Shown here: positions 42,301 through 48,120 of the stretch, one piece after another
Numbering within the stretch: position 1 is the first letter of the stretch
Layout of the letters: the number at the start of each line of letters is the position of its first letter
Source of the DNA: an uncultured Eubacteriales bacterium
GTDB taxonomy: Bacteria; Bacillota; Clostridia; Oscillospirales; Acutalibacteraceae
Length of the DNA: 48,120 nucleotides
Assembly (NCBI GenBank): GCA_948968885.1
Contig: CAREUR010000007.1
Span: forward strand, 1 to 48,120
Reading direction: 5' to 3'
The notes under the pieces: model-generated
Databases searched by the model: none
The model's input: only the letters and a program-made list of their open reading frames with translations
What the model was told of the DNA's origin: nothing
Program-made: the position numbers and the translations under genes

Positions 42301-45300
42301 ATTAGGTAAAACACCTGCGACAGATCTCAATAACGTCCTTGAAACAAAAACCGGTAAAAATGTAAAACCAACAAAACAAACAGAGTCTAGGGGGCAATGG
42401 TGGGGAAGAAAATACAATGAATTTAAAACTGTGTTGCGAGGAAATGGAAACACAGCAGGACAAAAAGAGTCTTGGGGTCAATGGAAAGAAAGAAAAACCG
42501 ATGAGGTTAAAACTTTATTTGGAGGAAAGCCATATAAAAGATACAGGCCAACAACACAGGAAAATCTTAATCGGGTTAATGCTGAGACGATAACTCAGCC
42601 GGGCAAATCAACAAGTACAGCAATAGCTAATTTTGAGGATATTTCTAATAGTTTTCCTGATAGAAAAGAAGTCGAGAAAAATGTGCCTAGAGGCCATAAT
42701 AATTATGTATATAGAGAAAATCCAGACAAAAAAGTAAAAGGAAAGTCAGTTGACGAGGCAAGATATCAGAGTGACAGAGAGATTAAAAACGTCGATTGGG
42801 CAAATCCAGAAGAGTCTACAGGACATTTGGTGAAAAGAAAATACAATGAAGTTAAATCTGCAGCTAGTAATTTGTATAATAAAGTGTTTGGCAAAAAAGA
42901 ACCTAGTGCAACAACTAATCCTGTAAAAACAACAGAATTGAAAGGCAATGCATCAAATGTGCCTAAAACAGACACGGTTAATTTAGGTGTGCCAAAACCT
43001 GCGAATATGTCAAGAAACGCAGGAACAGAACAACCAAGCAGCACTAAGGGCAATGCACGTACTAATAACTTTGAAGAGAATTTAACAAGCTTTGGTGATA
43101 GTCGCCGTGGAGGGTCAGGTGCGGGCGCTACAAATTCAACCCGTGATATTGAAAACTCGAAGAATTTTAATATGGACAATCAAAACTCTGGTACAAATTC
43201 AACTGGTACTTTTACGAAAACATCAAAGATGTTTGAGGAAAGCCAATCTTTTACAAAAACTGCTGAGAGAAATCTACCCAGATCTAAGCCGCCATCCTCG
43301 CAGCCAAATCCTAGGCCGACTTCCATGCCACAAGACTCAAACGAAGGTTTTGGTTCAGGTTCAACGGGAAAGGATAATTTAAAAGGTGCTACGAAGGGGG
43401 GAACAAGTAAAGCTAGTCAATATGCTTCTAATCATCCAATTGCTGCGAAAGTGGGCGAGGCGGCGCTTATGACGGCAGCTGCAGGTACAGGTGGATATAT
43501 TGTTGGCAAGGGTATCAGTGCTTTGGCAAATAAAATTAAAGGTGGGGAAGGTACTCACGAAAATCCGCATGGTAATTGTGGCGAAGCTGGACACGAAGCA
43601 GATGTTAAATGGGAAATAGTAAACGGGAATAAACTGGTCATTTCCGGAGAGGGAAAAGCTGGACAATATTATGCAGATCCAGAAGCTGGATCGGTGTCAC
43701 CATTTTGGCAATATAGAGATAGTATAACGAGCATCGAAATAAAACATGGAGTGGAAGATCTTGGAATTAATATGTTTAGCAAATTTAAAAACTTAGTTAA
43801 AGTTAATATTCCCGGAAGTGTAAAAAATATGGGAGTACACACGTTTTGGTACTGTGACAAACTAAGTGAGGTAAATTATTACGGTAAAGAATCTTTTGAT
43901 TATAGCAATGTATTTTACAATTGCTCTACTCTAAGACAAATTAATGTGTCTGAAGATTTCAGCAAAGACAAATTCTGCGGAATAGATATTAAAAAATGTC
44001 TCCAAAAATGTGGCGAAAACCTTTATTATAGAGTAGACGGCACCATCCTGGATATTTTTGGAGAAGGGGCCATGACAAATTTCAGTTACTCTGATAAGGG
44101 CGTTGCGCCTCCGTGGCTAGATTACGCAGATAAAATAACGGCTATAAATATATTACCTGGGGTAACATCAATTGGAATTTCGTCGTTTTTGTTTTTTACT
44201 AATGTACAATCTGTTAATATTCCGGCTAGCGTAGCTAGTATTGGAACTAACGCGTTTTTAGAGTGCGACAATTTAGAAGATTTTAAATTTTGGGGAACTA
44301 ATTGTTCCAGTTCTGGAACAAATGCAATTGAGAATTGTCCCAAACTAAAGAAAGTTAAAGTGCCTGTAAACTTTCGAGGTAATGATTTCTATGGAATACC
44401 CGTTGATAAATGCCTACCAGCTGTCCCTGATGACGGCCCGGGCGGAGGTGGCGATCATCACGATTTTGACTCTGACGACGATCACAGCCAAGACGATGAC
44501 GATAATAACAATAATGACGACGATTACGGTCACAGAGGCGGTGGTGGCGGCCTTCTTCCTGGAGGTGGTAAGCCTACAGGTAGTCCTCCAGCTACCCCTG
44601 GACCTGGAGGTGGTCCTCCCGGTGGTCATACAACTAATCTTAGCGGCGGTCACGGCCCAGATGGCAATAATGACAACGACAATCAAAATAAAGAAAACTT
44701 TAGTTGTAAATTAGACGGTACCACCCTGACTATTTCTGGAAAAGGGGCTATGAACGAACACGTAGATATTTGGTCTCCGTGGAAAAAATACAAAAAAACA
44801 GCAAAGAGTATAAAAATATCCGACGGGATGACAAATATGAGGGATAACGCATTTGCTGGTTTTGATTTATTAGAATCTATTGATATCCCCGCTAGTGTAA
44901 CTTCAATTGATATAATGACCATCTATAATTGTCCCAAATTAAAAAAAGTGACATTTCAGGGATTAAAAAATCCTTGTAAAAGTACAGATGCGATTTGGAA
45001 TTGTAAAGAACTAAAAGAGGTTGAAGTGCCTAAAAATTATAAAGGTGAGAAATTCGGTAGAATACCAGTTAATAAATGCCTACCAGCTGTCCCTGATGGC
45101 GGCCCGGGCGGAGGTGGCGGCGGTAATACAGTCGATTCTGATGACCGTGATGATGGTAATGACAACAACGACGGTAAGACTCTTTCAAAAGAACATAATG
45201 ATGAAGCAACCCCAACCTCAGGCGAGTTTGGTGAGAATCATTCTTGGAGTTTTAAAGACGGTATATTGACTGTTTCGGGAGAAGGAGATATGCCCAAGAT

Positions 45301-48120
45301 CAAAGGCGGCCAAGTGCCATGGCAACATCTAAAAGATAAAATAACAAAGGTTGTTATGGGGAAAAATGTAACATCGATTTGCCCATATGCCTTTAGCAAC
45401 TGTAGTGAATTGGTTTCTATAGATATGCCTGCTACGGTAAAATCGATAGGAGATTGTGCTTTTAAGGGATGCACTAGCTTGACTTCTATAACTATTCCGG
45501 ATAGTGTAATGTCGATGGGACATGGTGCCTTTAATGGATGCAGTAGCTTGCAAACCGTGATTATTGATGGGGAAATGGAATCTATTAGTAACTATGCTTT
45601 TAAAAACTGCAGTAGTTTAACCTCTGTAACTATTCCGGCCAGTGTAAAGGTGATTGGGGAAAGAGCCTTTGAGGGCTGTACTAGTTTGAGTTCTATAAAT
45701 ATTCCAAATAGTGTAACAGAGATTAAGGCTTATGCCTTTAGGAACTGTAGCAGCTTGGTTTCTATAGTTATTCCGCCTAGTGTAACCTCGATTGGAGCAA
45801 GTGCCTTTAATGGTTGCGGTTTGACTTCTGCAATCATTGAAAAAAATGTAAAAAGTGTGGGAAACTACGCGTTTGCCAATTGCACAAAGCTAACAAGGTT
45901 TGTTTATAGGGGGAGCAGTATTGCTCCAAGCTTTGGTGGGGAGGCAACATTTGAATCCAGTGGCTTAGAAAACGTTATTGTAAGTAAGGATTATAAGACC
46001 ATATATTTTGGCGGCAAAGATGTAGTGAAGATGACTCAACCTGAAATAGAAGCCCTGATAAATTCAGCCAAAGCTGAAGGTGAGAAAAAGGAAGTAGCAC
46101 CAGCACCATCTACGGTTCCAGCATCAATCCCAGTCCAAAAAGAAAAAGCAGATGACGATGCAGTTGAGCAAGTAGCAGCGGTAAGATTAGAAGAATTTAA
46201 TAAAGCATTTAATGAATTGAAAGACAAAGATTATGATATTGATTTATCAATTGCGGCTAGTAAGACAACGAATGAGACAGTAGAACGTTTTGCAAAAACT
46301 AATGCTGCAGCGTTAAAACCTATTAATGATGCTCTTAAAAAAGATGAAAATGAAGCTAATAAAAAATTAAAACAACTTAAATATAAAGATGGAATTATTG
46401 TAGATGGAGACGAAGACAAAACTCTTAATAAAATAGTAGGAGAAGAGGCCACCAAGAGAAAACGTAAGGGTTTTACAAAACTTGGGATAATGGCAAGGTT
46501 TGCCTGCGAGGCGTTTGGCGAAGAAGGCGGTATAATTGACAATCCACAAAAAGTTAACGTTTTACATCTGCAATCTGTATCTGAACTTGCCCAAGTCAAA
46601 GCTGAAGGTGAGAAAAAAGAAGCAGCAGCCCCAGCACCAGCGCAACCTGAAGCAGCAACCGAAGGTAAGTTTGGCGAAAACATTAACTGGAAATTTGAGG
46701 GCGAAACTCTTACTATTTCTGGAAATGGAGAGATGCCAAATTTGGAAGGAGTGCCGTGGGAACATCTAGACAATCAAATAAAAAATGTCGTTATAGAAGA
46801 CGGAGTAACATCGACTTGTAATAATTTCTTTAAGGATAATAATAGCGTGGTTTCGCTAACTGTTAAAGGGGATATAGCTAAGGTTTGTATTTATTCCTTT
46901 GAGAACTGTGAAAACTTGCAGAAAGTAACCTTTGAAAGAGCTGTAGAAAATTTTTATCAACATACGTTTTTTGGATGTCCTAAACTAAATGAGTTTAATT
47001 ATGGGGGTGAAACTGTAAAAATTTTTGGAAAGCAATTTTTATACAACTGTCCCCATCTAAACGAAGTTACTGTGCCTGGGAATTATACAGGCAAAAATGG
47101 CAACTCTGAGAATTTTGGTCCCAAAAAAGTAAAGAAGTTAGCAACCGAAGGTAAGTTTGGCGAAAACATTAACTGGAAATTTGAGGGCGAAACTCTTACT
47201 ATTTCTGGAAATGGAGAGATGCCAAATTTGGAAGGAGTGCCGTGGGAACATCTAGACAATCAAATAAAAAATGTCGTTATAGAAGACGGAGTAACATCGA
47301 CTTGTAATAATTTCTTTAAGGATAATAATAGCGTGGTTTCGCTAACTGTTAAAGGGGATATAGCTAAGGTTTGTATTTATTCCTTTGAGAACTGTGAAAA
47401 CTTGCAGAAAGTAACCTTTGAAAGAGCTGTAGAAAATTTTTATCAACATACGTTTTTTGGATGTCCTAAACTAAATGAGTTTAATTATGGGGGTGAAACT
47501 GTAAAAATTTTTGGAAAGCAATTTTTATACAACTGTCCCGATCTAAACGAAGTTACTGTGCCTGGGAATTATAAAGGCAAAAATGGCAACTCTGAGAATT
47601 TTGGTCCCAAAAAAGTAAAGAAGTTAGCAGTCGTCCCAGCCGCAGCACCCCCAGCTGCCGAAGGCGGAGGAAAAGAAGCTCCAGCCCCAGCGCAACCTGA
47701 GGCAGCAACCGAAGGTAAGTGTGGCGAAAATGTTAGGTTTAAGTTTGAAGACGACACAATGGTTATTTCTGGCAAAGGAGCTATTAAGAATTACAGTTAC
47801 ATTGATCCTGCGCCATGGCATTCATATAAACATAATAATGTAAAAACGGTTATTATAGAAGACGGTGTAACATCGATTGGAAATAGTGCCTTTGCGGAAT
47901 TTGCTAGCTTAACTTCTATAACTATTCCGGCTAGCGTAACATCGATTGGGGAGTATGCATTTAACGGTTGTAGCAGCTTAACTTCTATAACTATTCCGGC
48001 TAGCGTAACATCGATTGGGGAGTATGCATTTAACGGTTGTAGCAGCTTAACTTCTATAACTATTCCGGCTAGCGTAACATCGATTGGGGAGTATGCATTT
48101 AACGGTTGTAGCAGCTTAAC
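36368..48120 (+). CDS. Giant BspA-like LRR protein with a Nif11-type double-glycine leader (3' end outside window)
   Basis: I read this frame from ATG 36368 to the window edge without a stop: at least 3,917 residues. Order: Nif11-like leader 1-83 (KFLDLAKSNEKLQKEL, VIFTAKDF, then LSEEDLLNVSGG); hydrophobic helix ~89-112; Lys/Asn-rich linker to ~345; LRR modules 1-3 at ~346-558, 633-810 and 906-1084; acidic linker; five helical GLPDL repeats ~1281-1782; hydrophobic segment 1798-1832; two 27-residue repeats 1845-1898; disordered region; second hydrophobic segment ~2359-2388; LRR modules 4-10 from ~2404 to the end. Modules start like GENVxWxF-xxTLTISGxG and carry 23-residue SLTSITIPASVTSIGxxAF units (LRR_5/TpLRR). 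Likely a cell-surface or secreted adhesin. Export through a C39-type ABC transporter is inferred from the leader alone. Confidence 0.9.
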   Translation, partial: MSVKNVKKFLDLAKSNEKLQKELILINKKLQKEEGNEEKFIADNIVPLAKKNGVIFTAKDFLKYADEQMSTLSEEDLLNVSGGANAKRTAMAWIFAGITAASFAAPAVQQFFSEQPTSSAFAGSNKSSEENSRNNQDNAKSDANRDIDENSKTRRKANVEKNKVEKVAKNDKEGSKASKAEQKNHKNKNRVLPTNSNAKNTPAVPQINVAPSKTNNAKKSAKKSTPTVAPGGVGPTKHAKNVGGHGVAVSGLKGKAAKPASKTIDNQKGKMKVQPESKQKAQLSINTAVKKDDTAKVDQNDKNKKSNAQPKKETQKPQLEKMDNNDNKKAVAPAEANKEAKAVYSGKYGATESGDVNWTFSDGKLTFSGTGKMFDQPNLSECLAPWYSYKNDITEVVIGEGITSIGSKAFFECKNLKSITIPESVERIRFGAFYGCRGLTNINIPNNVESIGERAFCGCRGLTNINIPNNVKSIGEGAFENCRGLTSINIPSSVNFIGRYAFSATSLMQVTFEGNNEPNMETDILDYSTFNGVPKDIKIFVPSDYSGSYFAGIHVTKVADKVAGTDSEKSTAKSKTETNAKTVAKKDVTTKVDQKDKNNEEKQDVKSKKADKKQKGTESSDKTTKKAEVVESGYCGAEGSNVKYTIYDDDTMVISGEGAIKSYKYDISPWKSHNVKTVIIKNDVTSIGYEAFENCSSLTSVTIPASVTSIGKSAFNGCSSLTSVTIPASVTSIGETAFNCCSSLTSVTIPASVTSIGEFAFSYCDSLTSVTFEGDESAEVRENAFSDCKNLKEITVTADFEGDTFGGKPVSKPGEAPAADFTSDAKKNEDGGTKETGETKVTHKDNDDDDTKLAGKRLEDSALSEALLELEAENGDSSADKDAENEAERFDKFFGYGYTTKVVKSGDCSAEGSNVKYTIYDDDKMVISGEGAIKSYNYDTLPWNSYNVKTVIIENGVTSIGNSAFNKCKSLTSITIPASVTSIGESAFNYCSSLTSITIPDSVTSINDFVFCNCVNLHSIDIRGNVETVGNMAFGSCTSLKSLTYHGTGAPKFGANVFDDCKDLEKVNVTADFKGDTFGGKPVRKSEGAPVADFTSGAKKNEYGVAKEVGGTKVTHKADDDNVDNSVDNKDVEDEAGGFDNFLGDVYSEESDEQPNINSGVNNEIPDWADEDVSNERKEADILMEKGIIDSDDDFDKLFNEVADEDLEVKPSKFTKKKVDDDRIDDEVINKDLNEKGEETKEVPVSPGTVGEEEHAENVGGYIRDYSSWHWWNITVTSQADHLIEFLNKLPKTNNNLPDLGYVSEETRAKLENDIIHVVRQFRRNSAGKIIMQGGYNPYQEISEENAEMLLGLGRDTLTSQRMTPTSLLEALTDLRIDESTGLPDLDSSDAELIFDALKTALTDLTEEQINSSSISEANRKMLIKLSQKVSNIVSAQQPNDSRGHNEKEKDEDEYDQFEKEFDKDDEPGEEINSDFIKKEGIDDDDRIDDDDDVGHMEETVSADSVGGQEDDINKTWESLILDKNGEVSKKYKGHSAMSYLKDKLPKAADGLPDIGRIEDSDIREFYRQLINEVGKNIFADEEGILYYNNSKLFDGLQINDDADIKMMLLLYGKLNDDALEFLKSLPQKEDGSADLGKGDVKLVNKFLSAINFIGEHIVEDKRFGQFKFVGEAQDAKETEHTKILNLSQDELELLYKTREALPAEQKVSFVKILNDLSKTEEGLPDLNKADPTIAMYLRLSVLSLGEQITQNRDGSYSISDEARARFNLTNDDIKTIKTLGDRQAEIEKSYNRKQTAIGIAQGVALGGAAAVAAYFAAGMPILAGVTLFGDGSIENVKKNAKAYYKGSKLESGVNKVSSTATEVAEKVKTSYKGSKLESGVNKVTSTVTEVAEKVKTSYEKMKNKPFEIEVTPETPASKVKNSNNESKNAINEGRAFLEKINLLNEESTANLNQVDTGINAAQIDTGISPVNASHLDPLGKTPATDLNNVLETKTGKNVKPTKQTESRGQWWGRKYNEFKTVLRGNGNTAGQKESWGQWKERKTDEVKTLFGGKPYKRYRPTTQENLNRVNAETITQPGKSTSTAIANFEDISNSFPDRKEVEKNVPRGHNNYVYRENPDKKVKGKSVDEARYQSDREIKNVDWANPEESTGHLVKRKYNEVKSAASNLYNKVFGKKEPSATTNPVKTTELKGNASNVPKTDTVNLGVPKPANMSRNAGTEQPSSTKGNARTNNFEENLTSFGDSRRGGSGAGATNSTRDIENSKNFNMDNQNSGTNSTGTFTKTSKMFEESQSFTKTAERNLPRSKPPSSQPNPRPTSMPQDSNEGFGSGSTGKDNLKGATKGGTSKASQYASNHPIAAKVGEAALMTAAAGTGGYIVGKGISALANKIKGGEGTHENPHGNCGEAGHEADVKWEIVNGNKLVISGEGKAGQYYADPEAGSVSPFWQYRDSITSIEIKHGVEDLGINMFSKFKNLVKVNIPGSVKNMGVHTFWYCDKLSEVNYYGKESFDYSNVFYNCSTLRQINVSEDFSKDKFCGIDIKKCLQKCGENLYYRVDGTILDIFGEGAMTNFSYSDKGVAPPWLDYADKITAINILPGVTSIGISSFLFFTNVQSVNIPASVASIGTNAFLECDNLEDFKFWGTNCSSSGTNAIENCPKLKKVKVPVNFRGNDFYGIPVDKCLPAVPDDGPGGGGDHHDFDSDDDHSQDDDDNNNNDDDYGHRGGGGGLLPGGGKPTGSPPATPGPGGGPPGGHTTNLSGGHGPDGNNDNDNQNKENFSCKLDGTTLTISGKGAMNEHVDIWSPWKKYKKTAKSIKISDGMTNMRDNAFAGFDLLESIDIPASVTSIDIMTIYNCPKLKKVTFQGLKNPCKSTDAIWNCKELKEVEVPKNYKGEKFGRIPVNKCLPAVPDGGPGGGGGGNTVDSDDRDDGNDNNDGKTLSKEHNDEATPTSGEFGENHSWSFKDGILTVSGEGDMPKIKGGQVPWQHLKDKITKVVMGKNVTSICPYAFSNCSELVSIDMPATVKSIGDCAFKGCTSLTSITIPDSVMSMGHGAFNGCSSLQTVIIDGEMESISNYAFKNCSSLTSVTIPASVKVIGERAFEGCTSLSSINIPNSVTEIKAYAFRNCSSLVSIVIPPSVTSIGASAFNGCGLTSAIIEKNVKSVGNYAFANCTKLTRFVYRGSSIAPSFGGEATFESSGLENVIVSKDYKTIYFGGKDVVKMTQPEIEALINSAKAEGEKKEVAPAPSTVPASIPVQKEKADDDAVEQVAAVRLEEFNKAFNELKDKDYDIDLSIAASKTTNETVERFAKTNAAALKPINDALKKDENEANKKLKQLKYKDGIIVDGDEDKTLNKIVGEEATKRKRKGFTKLGIMARFACEAFGEEGGIIDNPQKVNVLHLQSVSELAQVKAEGEKKEAAAPAPAQPEAATEGKFGENINWKFEGETLTISGNGEMPNLEGVPWEHLDNQIKNVVIEDGVTSTCNNFFKDNNSVVSLTVKGDIAKVCIYSFENCENLQKVTFERAVENFYQHTFFGCPKLNEFNYGGETVKIFGKQFLYNCPHLNEVTVPGNYTGKNGNSENFGPKKVKKLATEGKFGENINWKFEGETLTISGNGEMPNLEGVPWEHLDNQIKNVVIEDGVTSTCNNFFKDNNSVVSLTVKGDIAKVCIYSFENCENLQKVTFERAVENFYQHTFFGCPKLNEFNYGGETVKIFGKQFLYNCPDLNEVTVPGNYKGKNGNSENFGPKKVKKLAVVPAAAPPAAEGGGKEAPAPAQPEAATEGKCGENVRFKFEDDTMVISGKGAIKNYSYIDPAPWHSYKHNNVKTVIIEDGVTSIGNSAFAEFASLTSITIPASVTSIGEYAFNGCSSLTSITIPASVTSIGEYAFNGCSSLTSITIPASVTSIGEYAFNGCSSL
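38459..38665 (+). repeat. Three tandem 69-base LRR units (module 2)
   Basis: Units starting at 38459, 38528 and 38597 are almost identical in DNA and each encode one 23-residue LRR_5 repeat (LTSVTIPASVTSIG...). The same core GCTAGCGTAACATCGATTGG recurs in modules 3 and 10. Confidence 0.9.
40208..41710 (+). repeat. Five copies of a helical repeat with a GLPDL signature (protein level)
   Basis: Copies start near 40208, 40468, 40976, 41219 and 41491. Each has a leading helix (for example LIEFLNKLPK, YLKDKLPK, FVKILNDLSK), a turn NLPDLG, GLPDLD, GLPDIG, GSADLG or GLPDLN, and 35-60 mostly helical residues; two copies close with a stretch like NLTNDD or NLSQDE. Sequence identity between copies is low, so the duplication is old. 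I do not recognise this as a named domain. Confidence 0.6.
41900..42061 (+). repeat. Two tandem 81-base (27-residue) repeats
   Basis: Units 41900-41980 and 41981-42061 differ at only a few bases and encode YKGSKLESGVNKV followed by an amphipathic stretch TEVAEKVKTS, like a short helical hairpin. Confidence 0.92.
46655..47626 (+). repeat. Tandem duplication of a 486-base LRR module
   Basis: 46655-47140 and 47141-47626 are in direct tandem and in frame (162 residues each). By eye they differ at two bases, giving His to Asp and Thr to Lys near the end. This is a very recent duplication creating modules 8 and 9. Confidence 0.95.
47909..48120 (+). repeat. Identical tandem 69-base LRR units running off the window
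   Basis: Units at 47909, 47978 and 48047 are identical base for base and the array continues past the edge. Each encodes LTSITIPASVTSIGEYAF plus NGCSS. Identity at silent positions points to slippage or unequal recombination. Confidence 0.95.

Noticed and set aside
36337..47821. Many minus-strand frames across the giant gene
   Set aside because: They are antisense shadows of a repetitive coding region, lack ribosome-binding sites, and change with repeat period.
47909..48120. CRISPR-like regular repeats
   Set aside because: The 69-base units are contiguous without spacers and encode one LRR each in frame with the giant gene.

Overview
The window reads as a chromosomal segment of an anaerobic, spore-forming Gram-positive bacterium of the class Clostridia, most likely Oscillospirales-like. 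The basis is gene content: gpr-spoIIP, the rplU-prp-rpmA operon with an L27 extension of the kind Prp cleaves, mrnC, a T-box in front of cysS, ECF-type S components and QueT, and no outer-membrane genes. This is inference from families and gene order, not a database match. No rRNA, tRNA, CRISPR array or prophage was seen.

Layout. Bases 1-1,850 are decayed accessory DNA: the tail of an unknown, possibly LRR-like gene, a frameshifted IS5-family transposase, and a truncated BspA-like leucine-rich-repeat (LRR) gene. Bases 2,100-35,950 are compact core genome. It holds a COG2426 membrane protein; recA-recX-pgsA; T-box-cysS-mnmA; rpsT; gpr-spoIIP plus a small membrane protein; a Ser-rich envelope protein; tyrS; rplU-prp-rpmA; obg-mrnC-yitT-like; an RsmF-like methyltransferase; a phospholipase-C-fold protein; a three-gene surface-glycan cluster; a zinc-ribbon membrane protein; an ECF S component with a lone FakA-like middle domain; an SDF-family symporter; recJ-rel-MBL hydrolase-uridine kinase-like; queT; a TrkH/KtrB potassium channel; and a GH25-LysM lysozyme. 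Many units carry recognisable sigma-A promoters with 17-nt spacers and intrinsic terminators. Two microproteins too short for routine gene calling (8189-8341 and 17828-17935, both minus strand) are annotated here.

Bases 36,368-48,120 are one uninterrupted reading frame of at least 3,917 codons that runs off the window. It starts with a Nif11-type leader ending in a double-glycine motif, a leader normally found on small RiPP precursors exported by C39-peptidase ABC transporters. Behind it lies a giant mosaic protein: a hydrophobic helix, a Lys/Asn-rich linker, ten BspA-like LRR modules, five copies of an apparently undescribed helical repeat with a GLPDL signature, two internal Gly/Ala-rich hydrophobic segments, acidic and Gly/Pro linkers, and recent DNA-level duplications. 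A double-glycine leader on a giant LRR surface protein is the most unusual thing in the window. With the LRR remnant at the left end it suggests a multi-gene, recombining family of giant surface proteins, possibly exported by a peptidase-containing ABC transporter encoded elsewhere.

How the parts relate: the core blocks cover DNA repair, translation, sporulation, stringent response and cell-surface glycan. The giant gene has its own promoter, is preceded by a divergent lysozyme and an orphan terminator, and is visibly more A+T/Lys/Asn-rich than the core genes.
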